From: Kingdonia uniflora
Taxonomy: Eukaryota; Streptophyta; Magnoliopsida; Ranunculales; Circaeasteraceae
Direction of reading: 5' to 3'
NCBI GenBank assembly: GCA_014058105.1
Contig: JACGCM010000669.1
Span: 3,844,001 to 3,908,000, forward strand
DNA: 64,000 nucleotides
The notes under the pieces were generated by a model, which searched no databases, had not been told where the DNA came from, and saw only the letters and a list, made by a program, of their open reading frames with translations. Shown in pieces: positions 11,287-22,800 of the stretch. Numbering within the stretch: position 1 is the first letter of the stretch; each line of letters opens with the position of its first letter. The translations under genes and the position numbers were made by a program.

Positions 11287-11579
11287 TATTGAGCCACACA
11301 GCGAAAACCAAACAACAATTTAATTTGATTAGCGATGAACAAACTAAACCAATATACACAATCAAAAGAGAACACACAATTTATCGTGGTTTGACAAATT
11401 GCCCACGTCCACACTAATAGAGAGAGAAAAAAAATTATTCGATGATCCAAGGTTGCAATCGCTCAAAAACCAAATTGAGATCTATCTAGGTTTTCTCTAG
11501 AATTGAACTCACCAAATGATGCCTAAGAAATACACTAACTCTCACTTATATACTTGGGAAGTTATTACATCAATTAGGA
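11287..11579 (-). repeat. Truncated 5' LTR of copia element 1
   Basis: This matches 6221-6531 up to CAATTAGGA, then switches abruptly to chromodomain-gypsy integrase sequence. The missing part corresponds to about 6532-6719, which is the U3/promoter end. The break explains why the two flanks of the element differ. Confidence 0.8.
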
Positions 11580-11652
11580 GGAAGAGGAACAAGTTAAAGT
11601 TTAGCTTTTCATTGAGAAGATAAGCAAAGTTCATAAGGCGGTTGAAGTACAA

Positions 11653-12144
11653 TTGAAGAAGACTCAAGTGAAGTATAAAGATCGACATGACAAGCATCAG
11701 GTTGAGTGTACTTTTCAGAAAGGCGACCTAGTTTGGTTGTATTTGGGTAAGGAACAACTGAAGGGAGAATGTAAAAAGCTCAAGCCTATCCGTTATGGTT
11801 CGTTTACGATACTCAAGAAGATTGGTGACAATGCATTCTAATTGGATTTGCCACCTTTTATGAAGATGTATTCGGTGATTAATGTCGAGCATTTTAAGCT
11901 GCTTGAGCCGTCTCTTCTAGATGAAGACTCTACAATCGACACTCGCCTACCGTCAGTTGATGATTTATGGATGGAAAGAGAAGATCCATTGCAGGAGGAT
12001 AGTATTTTAGAGAGAAAAGTTTATACTACAAGAAGGGGAAGTATTGAGTCGTTCAGAGTTTGGAAGAAAGGTCAACTACCCAGCAAGTCGAAGTGGTACA
12101 GCAGGGAAATGTGCACGGCCACTTTCCCTTATCTCCAGTTCTAG
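11653..12144 (+). pseudogene. Integrase C-terminus and chromodomain-like tail of a Ty3/gypsy element
   Basis: Two adjoining frames are split by a stop at 11839-11841. The first has KYKDRHDKHQVE and GDLVWLYL, the typical integrase C-terminal GDLVWL block. The second has YSVINVEHFKLLEP, then ILERKVYTTRRGSIESFRVW, which has the layout of the degenerate chromodomains of plant chromoviruses (RRG...Y/F.V.WKG). The protein is truncated at the N-terminal side by the copia junction. Confidence 0.75.
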
Positions 12145-12182
12145 CTTGAGCAGAAGCTCAAGGCTCCTAAAGAGGGGAGCCA

Positions 12183-12696
12183 TGATCCAAGAGGATCTAG
12201 ACATTAAACCTCTTAGAAGAAGACCAAAAGTGAAATCTGTTCGAATAGAGAAAAGTTCTATTCGAGCAAAACAAGTTTTGAGTCTTCTGTTCGAATTGAG
12301 AAATGCTCTATTCGAATAGAGACGATTATGAATAACCTATTCAAATAGACTTTTGAGTCTATTCGAACAGACCTAGTTCTAAGAAGTCTATTCGAATAAA
12401 TTTTTGACTTCGAATACACTATGTTCTGAGTTTTCTGTTCGAACAGAGCTGGGACTTATCATATTTTAAGGTCGTTTGAAATGCAGTTTTGTCCTATGTT
12501 GTAACTAGGAAACTTGTAACCTTTAAGAGGGCAAGACAAGGCAATGTAAAAGGGATCCAGAGATCAAGAGAGATCGAGAGAGGAATTCATTGTAATCAAT
12601 TTTGGTTGAAGCTCCTTTTGGGAAGTTTTACCCACCAAATACTATTCTTTGTATTAATTCTTCGATTATGATAGCCTCTAATTCGATTGTGGATTA
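12183..12696 (+). repeat. LTR of chromodomain gypsy, copy 2
   Basis: A 514-bp LTR whose middle (12236-12450) carries eight TTCGA-A/G type palindromic cores at irregular 20-50 bp spacing. The 3' edge is set by the last bases shared with the two other copies and is approximate. Confidence 0.65.
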
Positions 12697-13778
12697 GATC
12701 TCGGCTTTCTGCTTCTGCCAGGTCTGTATTTCTGGTCCGCCTGGTCTGCTTCGGCCAGGGTAGTTATATGAGTGTGGTTTATCTTGGATATTGTGGTTAT
12801 GGTGACTGTGTCTTCGAGATCCCGTGGTAGTCTTCGAGGTGTGCTAGACCTCGATGGTTATCTCAAGATCGAGGCAATGAGGTGGCTACTACAGGTTCCC
12901 ACATTTCTCAGGTTGATTTGCCTAGACTCTGTATGGCTACATACACTTTTATGCTACCGTCAAGGGGAGAAGGTTGGGACCTGCCTCTTGTAGGGGCCAT
13001 GTCAATGTTCTTGCCAGTCATCGCGGCTAACTGGTCTGGCACCACGAAATATCTGACACACCAGAATAGCTACTCGCTGTCAAGACACATCAGAATATCT
13101 GACACACCGGAATAGAGCATTCATGAAAGTTCGTATAGTTTGCCAGACCAGAGGTAACCACGTTTAATTTATTTCTTTGACTGATAGCTTTGTGTCTAGC
13201 ACATTCCACTCTTTTCGAAGTGTGGACAGTGAATTCGGCATTTTGGAAATCTGCTTATGTTAAAGTATAGCAAGTAGTCCTAAAGAGTGTGCTCCCAGAC
13301 AAACCCGGTTGGGAGAACGCCAAAAGAAAGAGCGTAAAACCATTATTCCAAAAAGGTGAGGAAGTGATTTTTATAGAATACATTGTTGGTACATGTTATA
13401 ACCATTCAGGACTGCTTTGAGTCTAGTAAATTGAAATTTTCTGACTTTTTGGGCTTCTTTCTGAAAGATGTACCTATTCTGCTTACATTTATACGAACTC
13501 AGACTACTCGTAAATGTAGTGTACACAGTCAATTGCACAAACAGGTCCCAGTAAAATGTGAAACTTTACAACAAATACTTCAACAAAGAAGGGGCATTCA
13601 AACAGGATTTATACAACTGATGTTTTATGGGAGAAAATACAGCAGATCACAAATTTCAAGCTAATGGGGCACAAATATATGTACATTTACGAATGTTCCA
13701 GATTAATATATCAGTCTCCATAGAGGTCCAATAAAGTAGAAAATGGAATCAATGTCATCAACCTATGCTAAGAACAGA
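12697..13778. other. Region downstream of the Nudix stop codon, no gene recognised
   Basis: I see no coding homology here. The right part should contain the 3' UTR of the minus-strand Nudix gene. One AATAAA on the minus strand (13168-13173) lies about 605 bp past the stop and is a possible poly(A) signal. The left part (12697-13130) is a C/T-rich stretch with repeated tctgacacac/ctggtct phrases of unknown origin. Confidence 0.4.
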
Positions 13779-13865
13779 CTAAATTGGTGAAGCTGATTCT
13801 GGTTGAAGATGAGGAGAGAAAACCTTCAAAACTTCATCGTAAACAGGCTTCTTGAAATCCACGGC
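13779..13865 (-). CDS. NUDT26: Nudix exon 6 and stop
   Basis: The exon encodes [20 protein letters not shown] plus a short tail ending ASPI and a TAG stop at 13779-13781. Acceptor TTCGAGCAG. Intron 5 (13866-13954) is 89 bp. Confidence 0.93.
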   Translation of the reverse strand, partial: AVDFKKPVYDEVLKVFSPHLQPESASPI

Positions 13866-16800
13866 CTGCTCGAAAAAGGGGATTTAGTCATGCTGTCTTT
13901 ATTTTATGGAATTATGGGTGGACAAAAGGGAGAAAATGGGGGTTTACTACTCACTAGCTCTAGTACTTGTTGAGGATCTATCCACGACCACTCTGCAAAC
14001 TCTGGCTTTTCAGTCCCATCACCCAAAAGATTAATCTCCTCATCGTTGCCTGTGAATTTAAGCAAGAACCTGCAAATTCAAGGGTTTAAACTTGTTCAAA
14101 TAAATTGAAAATAGTGGGATATACATCTGATTTGCAACGGTTGGGGTCGATGCCCCGAGAAAGTTGCATAAAGTTTAGTTTATCTAACGCTTTTTTCCAG
14201 GTACATTAGCCATATTGGCTTTAGCATGTCTGGAGGCCAGGGAAGTGTACAGCTGTGTCTACCAATTCATATACCTTACTCTGGCTAGGTGAACACTAGT
14301 GACTAAAGCTGTATATCAAATGCGGACTTTCTCATTATTTCACACTCGTCAGACTTTTTTATTTTTTTTGAATAAATGTGAGATTTTATTGATAAGAGAA
14401 AAAATAGTTACAGAGGGAGGGCTAGAGCCTAGCCCTAGAAAAGAAACACCAAATTATAATCTGAAGTGAGCAATGCCCATTTTGTCCAGAATGAAGGCAG
14501 CTCTTGCTTGCCTTGTGGCAGATCCCATACTTTCCAAAAAAAACTGATTTTGTTGAGCACTTCCCAATTTAGAGAGCATCAGCTGTGTGATTACCTTCCC
14601 TGAAAGTGTGGATGAGACAAAGGTGCAATCTGCTAGCATAAAAGAGGACCTTAGACCAAAGATTGGAATATTTAGGAGGAACTGTGCTTTTGTTGTAAAA
14701 CCAATTCACTAGTAGTAGAGAGTCCACCTCCACCTCCACCACAAGAGGGTAGAGGTTGAACAGATCACAGAGTTTAAGATCAAGAAGTAAACCAAAAAAA
14801 AATCCCACTGTATTAGATCCTGAACCAAGACCAAGAGAGAAAGGAAAGATGAGGTTTACCCATATGGTCTCTAAGCACACCACGAGCTCCACATAAACCA
14901 TTACACCCTAGAGAGGAGCCACCACAGTTTAATTTGTAAACACCAGCATGTGGCTTTATCCATCTTATTACTCTGATTTACCTTCTTTTGACCCTTATGA
15001 TGTTTTGCTTGAGCACCTGGAGAGATAGCCTGTCTTGAAAGCAGCCTTCTTTTTGGATGTTGAACTTACAGCTTAAATCTTGGATCCATCTGCATACATT
15101 GTAAGTTATAATATCCACAGACATGCTAATGCCATCATATTTCATTTTACACCTTGATTTCCAAATTTCCCAAGCAATGAGAAAGGGAAGAAGACCTATG
15201 ATAATGCCCATCTGAGAAGAGTTATTTGCCCTTTGAAACCACTGCTCCTGCCTGCTCTCGAAATTTTCTGTATGTGTGGGCATGTTACATGCAGTACTGA
15301 AATATTGCCATACTTTAGCTGCAATTTCTCCATGCAAAAGAATGTGATCAGCTGTTTCTATATCTATAGAGGGGTTTTGAACACAACAATGACATTTAGA
15401 AACCATAGGGCAAACCCTTTGAATAAGTTTGTCGACAGATAGAACATGGTGCAAAATCTTCCAGTTAAGAACCTTGATTTTTCCAGGAAGAGCCTGATGC
15501 CACCTCCAATTCATGTACTGAATTTTTGGTGATTCACTCCTCCACAGCTCCCAAGCAGATTTTACAGTAAAATTTCCAGTTTTAGACATGCCCCATAAAG
15601 GTTTGTCAGCCTCTGCAGAAAGAAAATACCTTTGAGAGAGTGTAATTTGCCATTGTGAGGGTATGGCAGGTTGAGCCAGATTCCAGTTCCATCCATTGTG
15701 AGAGAGGATATCTTGTACATTTATAGTTTGAGTAGATTCTGCGTTGAGGAGATCTTCTAGAGTGCCTTCACCAGTCCAATTTGAGTGCCAGAAATCCACT
15801 TTGCCTTCACCAAGAGCCCATGAAGTGTTTGCATTGACAGTCTGAATCAAGGGGGAGATCTTTTTCCACAATCTAGATGATGAAGAGCTGATCACAGACA
15901 CCATTTTTCTTGTATTTTGTACTCATGTAGTTGGACCATAGAGAGTTTGAGTGTAAAAGATGCCAACATTTCTTGAGCAGAAAACTGTATTTGATGTCAC
16001 TAAGGCCTCTTATACCCAGACCACCTTCATCAGTGGGCTTGCACATGTCACTCCAAGCTACCCATTTTCGTTTCTTCTTTCCTTCAAAGGTTCCCCAGAA
16101 AAAAAAAAGGAGAAAATAATTTCTAGACTTTTCATAACAGCTTTAGGTACATCTATAGAGGCAAGCAGATGTAAAGGCATTGAACATAATACATGTTTAA
16201 TCAAAATGATAGGAGTTTGCCATACCACCCTTCTATTTTGTTCTGCACCTCTGCATCAGGGATTCATAGTGGGAAATGAGCAGTTTGCCATAATGAAGGG
16301 GAGCACCTAAGTAGATCAGTGGGAACTCTTTTAGCTGCATGCCACAACTTCTTTGAATTACTGCTTTCCTTGTTGCAGGGACTGAGTGATGAACATAGAC
16401 TCCACTTTTGTTGATATTGATGTTTTGGCCTGAGACCGCTTGATAACTTGTGAGAAACTGCATTGGACCACTGAAACTCTGACAGCCATTAAGAAAGACA
16501 ATAAAGTCATCAGCGTAAAGCAGATGAGTGATGGCAATACAACCCCTTGGAGAGTTGAAATAACCAATTTTATTATTTGAGAACTACTGTATCAAACCTC
16601 TAGCGAGTACTTCTGCAAGAATAAAAAGCAATGGTAACAGAGGATCACCTTGCCTTAAACCCCTGGACTTGAAAAAACCTTTGAAGACCCCTTGCAGCAC
16701 CACAGAGTACCATGGTGTTTCCACACATTGCGCTACGAGGGCAATCCATCTTTTATTAAAACCAAACCTGGTAAGTACAGCTTTGAGAAAATTTCAATCA

Positions 16801-19800
16801 AGTCTGTCATACGCCTTAGCCATGTCAGCTTTGATCATAATGTTTTGACCCCTAACTTTTCTGTTGAGATCCCCCACCATTTATTGAGCAAAATTGATGC
16901 TCTGAGATGTCTCTGCCTTGAACATATGCTCCTTGGTTGTCTGAGATGAGTTTGGGGAGGATGGTACTGAGTCTAGTGTAGACTGTAATCATTGAGGCCA
17001 TTGGGGATATTGGTTTTGGGTATGAGTGTGATGAAGGAGGTGTAATATCTGGGAAGAGCTTCCCCACAAAAGAACTCTTTAACAGCTCCATGGAGATCTT
17101 CTTTAATAAAGTTCCAGACTTTAATATAAAAGCAAGAGGTGAAGCCATCACTGCCTGGGTCTATCTTGATTTATGCTAAACAAACTTGTTTTGACTTCTT
17201 CAAGAGTTGGAACAGCTAGCAACATTGCATTATCTTCAGGAGTGACTAGAGTAGGGATACAGCCAATCAAATCTTCATCAGGAGAGATATCAGTTGCAGT
17301 AAGGAGTGTTTTGCAGTAATTAATAGCATGCTCATGAATTAGGTTCATATCACTAGTGGTGGTTCCATCAGGTAAAATGAAAGAGCGGAGTGAGGAGAGC
17401 TTTTTATTTACCTTAGTAACTTTGTGGAAATAAGCAGTGTTGGAATCTCCATTTTACATTTTTGAGTTCAACACCAGTAGCATCATTCCACCCATTCCAT
17501 AGTTGAAGATCCAAAGCCACTATTCTGTCTTGAAGGTTATGAAGATGTTGCTGAACATTGCCAAATACTTGAACATTCCACTGTCTAAGGGCAGCCCTGA
17601 GTTTCTTACATTTATATGCAAAAGATGAAAGGCAATTGCCGTATACTCCTTTAGGCCAATTTTGTTGCACAAAGTTCTCATGGTGGGACCACATTTTGAG
17701 GAATTTGAAAGCTTTGGAGCCTTGATAAGAGTCTGATTTGAAGGTGAATAGAAGTGGTGAGTGGTCAGAACATACCCTCTCAAGATGGAGCAACTCTGTG
17801 TGTGGGGAAATTGATGATACAATCAGCATTGTGAAAGGCTCTGTCTAATCTTGCCCAACTTCTAGTAGAACCTGCATGGTTGTTACACCAGGTGAAAGAG
17901 GATCCTGAGTATGAGGTTTCAAAGAGGCCTGAGATTTGGATTGTCTCTTCAAACTCTCTTCTGGAAGTATTAGATGCAGGTCTACCCCCCAATCTCTCAC
18001 TTTGACTTCTTACAGCTTTAAAATCACCAGCAAGGAACCAAGAAGCATTCATATTAGTAGACAAAGCTATGATATCACTCCATAGGGACCTTCTATCTCT
18101 AAACTCACACTTAGCATACACAAAAGATGCAAAAGTACTCCAAGAATTATTAAAAGTAACCAAACAATGCAACATTTGATCACTAGAAAAAAGCACATCA
18201 ATATGGAAATCATCTTTCCACATCACCCAAATTTTGCCACCATGATCTTGATTAGAGACAGCATGCTGACAGTTTATTCTACTAGCCACATAATCTAACT
18301 GCAAAATACTCAGAAAAAGTTCTAGAAGAACCACAACAGACACTCTATGTTCCTTCACGAGTTTCTTAATGTGGCCTACGGTTTTATTGTTACCAACACC
18401 TCTGCAATTCCACACAATTATTGGACCAAACATGGGAAGCAAACTACTTTTTTGGAGCAATCTTGCCCCTAGTGACAGTGTTGAAAGGCACAAAACCAGG
18501 TTATACCTTTGCTTTTTGGGTGTAACTAGAAGTTCAGAGTCAGAGTGTGAGATTGCATTCTCCCTGGCCTCCACTTCTACATTATGATCCACTGCCTCAA
18601 ATTCTGACTTAATATCAGTCTCAAGCCCAGCTGCTAACCCATCTTCTGCGATATCCTTCAGGCAATCAAAAGGGGTTCCAACTGTCTGAGTATCTTCAAC
18701 ACTTTTGTTTCTAGCATCTGTTGGAGATTTCAATTTGGGGCTAAGACCTTTATCAGGAGCCTTATATGATCCTGCAGCATGAGGCCATACTTGGATTGAT
18801 CCCCATTCTTGACACCACCAGCTTTCTTCTTGGTTTGAGCAGCTAACCCAGTGGGGAGCTTGTTCTTGGCTTTTTTCTCCTTAAGTGCATCCTTTTGTGT
18901 TTCTTCACCTTCTTCAGCTGCAATTATCTTAAACCTAGGGCAATTGTCTTTTACATGCCCTTGGATATGGCAGTGTAAACAAAATTTAGGCAATTTCTCA
19001 AACAACAGTCGCTGCCAGAAATCACTGGTGCTTGAGAGAGCAACCCAGACCTTAGACAAAGGAGAGGTGGTAAGAGCGATTTCAAGACAAACCCTTGCGG
19101 TGCTTGGCCTTGTAAGCTTTCTAGTTGGTTGATCTACATCCAAATACTTCCCAACCTTGGCCACAATCGGTTTGATGAGCCCAGTGTTGAAGAAACAGGG
19201 AGGCAAACCAGGTAATTGCACCCAAACCGGAGCAACAGAAGGATCCTTCTTGAAATCCAATGAGATTGACCATCGACAGATTTTGAAAAAATAACTCTTG
19301 ATCATGTTAGATTCACGAATCAGACCCTTGACAATATCTTCTTCAGAATCCATTATCACAATGATGTGCCTGAAATCCAGAGAGCTAATGGTGGGGAGAG
19401 CGAGCAAACCTCAAGTGAGCTCGATGTTGTCTCGAATATCCTTCATGGTGGGCCTCCCTGCAGGAAATTTTAACACCAGAGAGGAGCTAAACGCAGCAGC
19501 GGCTTTCGAATATCATGAGGAGAGAAGGAGATCGAAGGAAAACCTTCTTTGGTAGAGAACCAAACATCGGGGCAGAACTCCTCAAGCAGCGATTTGGATG
19601 TGGGGGCAGAGACAACCGAAGCAAAGGATGGTTGACCTCCATTCGTGACGTCAGAGGGGACCTCCGAGCTCGAGGGAGCCGATGATGTGGAAGGAGCCGC
19701 CATGGAAAACGGAAAGGGAGTAAAAGGTGAAAAAGGTAAAAGGTGAAAAAAGGGAATTAGATCAAAAAGTAATGAGAGTCGTCTCTCGAGAACCCTAACC

Positions 19801-22800
19801 CTAGCCGCCACCTGCTGCTTGGTTTTTTCCTCGATTCCCAAGATTTTGACCTTAATCTGCTCTATTTAATCCTCTCTCCCCCTCCTGCAACCATAATCAT
19901 GGCGGCTCCCTTTCGGAAATTCCATTCCCCAAAATAATATAGAAATTCACTCGTCAGACTAAATTGCCGACAAATACTAATAAAAATGATTTGATTCAAA
20001 AGCACTGAGCATAAGACTCAGTGACAGTTTCAGCAAACCAAGGATGTTTGGTTTATATGATGTTTTCCTTAGGTACATACGGCATGTTGAGAATCTATGC
20101 CAGGGTGATGGTCTGAAGGTCACGGATGCGCTCAGTTAATCCTTTCTGGGTTCTTACGTCTAACTCAGGGGAGAAAATAGTTGAACACAGCTTCCCAGCA
20201 TTCAACACTCGTACTAGGACAGGCAGACCTTTCAGCAATCGATAGCTCCCGTAAATTGTAGCCAACTATGACCAAACCAACTCCTACCTGCTTGAACTCA
20301 GTTTTCAGCTTTAACTGCACATCCTCCGCTTCATACGACCTTGTACTAGCATATCTCAAACCTTTAACTTAATTAATTTACTGTAGCTGTATGGTGGAAG
20401 TTTCAAATTACGGGCCTCTACCCGTGCTACCCAGAACCTGGTTCAATTCCTTCAGCCATGGAAGAAGGCCTTGAAGGTCACAGTCCACCTCTCTATGAAG
20501 GTGAGAATCCTAACTATACAGCCCCAACACTTATCGAACTTCATGATCTCTCTCATCTATCAAATCTTCTAAAAAAGGAGAGCCAATCACCCAAGAAGCT
20601 CAAGATCTGGGGAGGATATTATTAGATATCAAATTCGAGGAAGCAAATGAAATAGAAAGAGCAGAATCCAAAAAGAAACTTGCACGAGGTCTCCATTAAA
20701 GGGTAAAAAACAAAGGCAGATGCACCATTCAATGTTCAAGCTACAGGAGGAAGCTGAACGAATCAACTCTGATAAAGCAAACAAAGGAAATGGAGATTGA
20801 AACTGCAATTTAAGTAACGACGAGGCGATAAAACTCAATGGAGATCCAAACCCCACTCTTGAGAAAGTTGCTAATGCACAACTGCAATTGGATCAATTAG
20901 ATGACAGATTGGAGATGTAGCTGCTCACATAATATTCCCTAAAAAGGTTAGTTGCCCTGCAACAAATTGTAATTTAGAACGTGTATCATGGAGTGCTGTA
21001 ATTTTGAGAACAAAGAGGGATGGTATTTTTTCCAAATGCCATAGCAATTCTATTAATGACTCAGTGGGAAGGACTACTACTAATACAGAGGATGAGGAAG
21101 GAGAGCTCTTTGACCCTTCTCTTGAAGCTACAAGTGTAAGCCCAACTCATGGAGAGAAGGTCAGGTGAAAGTGAGTGATGCTAGTGATCATAATATGACG
21201 GCTGGCATTGAAGAAAATGTTAATGAACCTGACCCTCATGCTAGTACTGAGTAAGAGAACCTTAATATGACAGATGAGCCCCAACAACAAAACCCCGTGG
21301 TCAATGAAACTGTTGATACTTTAGCCACAACATTGAGGCAAGTAATGAGGAGAAAGAATAATGCAGATTTAAGGCAAAGAGGAGAAGCAACTTCAAGTAA
21401 GCTCACTCTAGAAAAAGGTATTGAACCTAAACGAAAGACAGCTCCTGTACTTGCTTTGCCTGCTCAACATAATAATGACGGTGAAGAGCCTGATAGAGCT
21501 AAGGAAAAAAGAGCAATACCAACACCAATTAAGTGTCGGGCATCCCTCTTATCTGATCCTTCTGCAAACAGAGGTAGATCAAAACAAACTTATGTGAAAC
21601 CTGGTATGGTCAATGGGAAAGTGGGAAATAAGGTCAGACAGGAAGAGTTTCAATGCAATATTAAGACAAATGAACCCTGTTTGGTAGGATGCTTTGTTGG
21701 GAGGAGAGACTGGCTTGCCCTTTTGTCAAAGAAACCCTCACAAAGACATGGGAGCTTAGTGAGGAGTTTGAGATGAGTTTACAAAGTCTAAACATGTTTT
21801 TCTTCAAATTTGCAAATCCTCAAGATAGAGAGAGTTTTAGAGATGGGGGCTCTTCATATTGCTAGTAGGGTAGGTAATCCTTATAAGGGGATGGAGACCT
21901 TTCATTGAGATGAAACCTACAAACTTCAGATCTAAACCTATTTGGGTTATCTTTAGAAACATACAACATCATATGAGGTCACTGGATGGGCTTGCAAGAA
22001 TTGCTAGTGCTTTGGGAATTCCTATGCATCTTGATTAGTACACAGAAAAATAATTTTACCACATTCTTTGCAAGGGTGTGTATTGAGGTAGCTGCAGATG
22101 GAGAATGGCCTAGTTCAATCCTAGTTTATTATGGTGAAGCAGGAGAAGCTAGAGTTTTGTGTGAGCATCTTTAGATACCCATTAGATGTATTCATTGCTC
22201 TACATTAGGACATGCTCTTGATACATGTGAGGATTCACCAAAAATAGACCCAAGTAAAGCCAAAGAGAAGGAAGGTAAACTACAAGCAGGTGCAGACCAA
22301 GATTGGTCAGTTCCCAAGCCAAAAAAAACAAGAAAAGCATCAACTAGCAATAATAAATTTGATATCCTTAGTATATCTGAGAATGAGGGAGAAGGAGGAA
22401 CAAGTAAACGGGAGTTCAACCCTGTAACAACCAACAACAATAGTGGGAGCAAGAACAACAAGAAGAAGGAAAGTAATACTACTCTCACACAAAGAAAGGC
22501 CCAGACTTGTCAGAACAGCAAAAAGAACAATAAGGTAGCCCTGCAAGGTCAACAGCGTGGTACTAAGACAAGTGGTAGTAACAGTGCTACAAACAAAGCT
22601 GGCAACCCCAAGAAGAAAGAATCTGAAGGAAGGAAAAAAGGGCAGGATCAGGGCAAAAAAGTTGGCTTTTATAAAGAAAAACCAACCAAGGAAAGATACA
22701 CCACCTTTGGTTTGAGAGAGGGTTGGGAGATTGCGTGTAAGACAGTAAAAACCCATCAGTTAAAGGAGGCAATATCAATTGAGTGTAAAGGTGAAATTTT

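Larger units (their letters stand above)
6221..11579 (-). mobile_element. Ty1/copia (Tnt1-like) LTR retrotransposon, 5' LTR truncated
   Basis: Minus-strand order from the right is truncated 5' LTR (11287-11579), PBS, gag with zinc knuckle, protease, GAG-pre-integrase, integrase, RT, RNase H, polypurine tract and 3' LTR (6221-6719). This order is diagnostic of Ty1/copia. The gag style (FGMWRCEVIDAL, KEIWWILEEKY, NRLYLKKKLYRF) is that of Tnt1-like elements. The left flank is a LINE and the right flank is a chromodomain gypsy, so no target duplication is left. The outer ~190 bp of the 5' LTR have been lost. A SINE sits inside at 10552-10695. Confidence 0.9.
11580..12696 (+). mobile_element. Chromodomain-gypsy 3' end with LTR, copy 2
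   Basis: The integrase C-terminus and chromodomain-like tail (11653-12144) are followed by a purine-rich stretch AAAGAGGGGAGCCA and an LTR that starts TGATCC at 12183 and ends near GATTGTGGATTA (12696). The upstream pol is missing. The LTR matches copy 1 (4869-5401) and, inverted, 60881-61470. Confidence 0.75.
14356..19947 (-). mobile_element. Full-length L1-like LINE 1 with 13-bp target duplication
   Basis: The element reads right to left: ORF1, endonuclease, RT, zinc-binding domain, RNase H, then a T-rich run on the plus strand (14356-14370), which is the poly(A) end. Perfect duplications CACTCGTCAGACT lie at 14343-14355 and 19948-19960. The structure is complete, about 5.6 kb, but the ORFs are broken by frameshifts. 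It lies in the same sense as the Nudix gene. Confidence 0.92.

Noticed and set aside
22192..22756. Overlapping minus-strand ORFs opposite the LINE 2 ORF1 tail
   Set aside because: They mirror a lysine-rich coding strand (giving Leu/Phe/Ser-rich products) and lack any domain.
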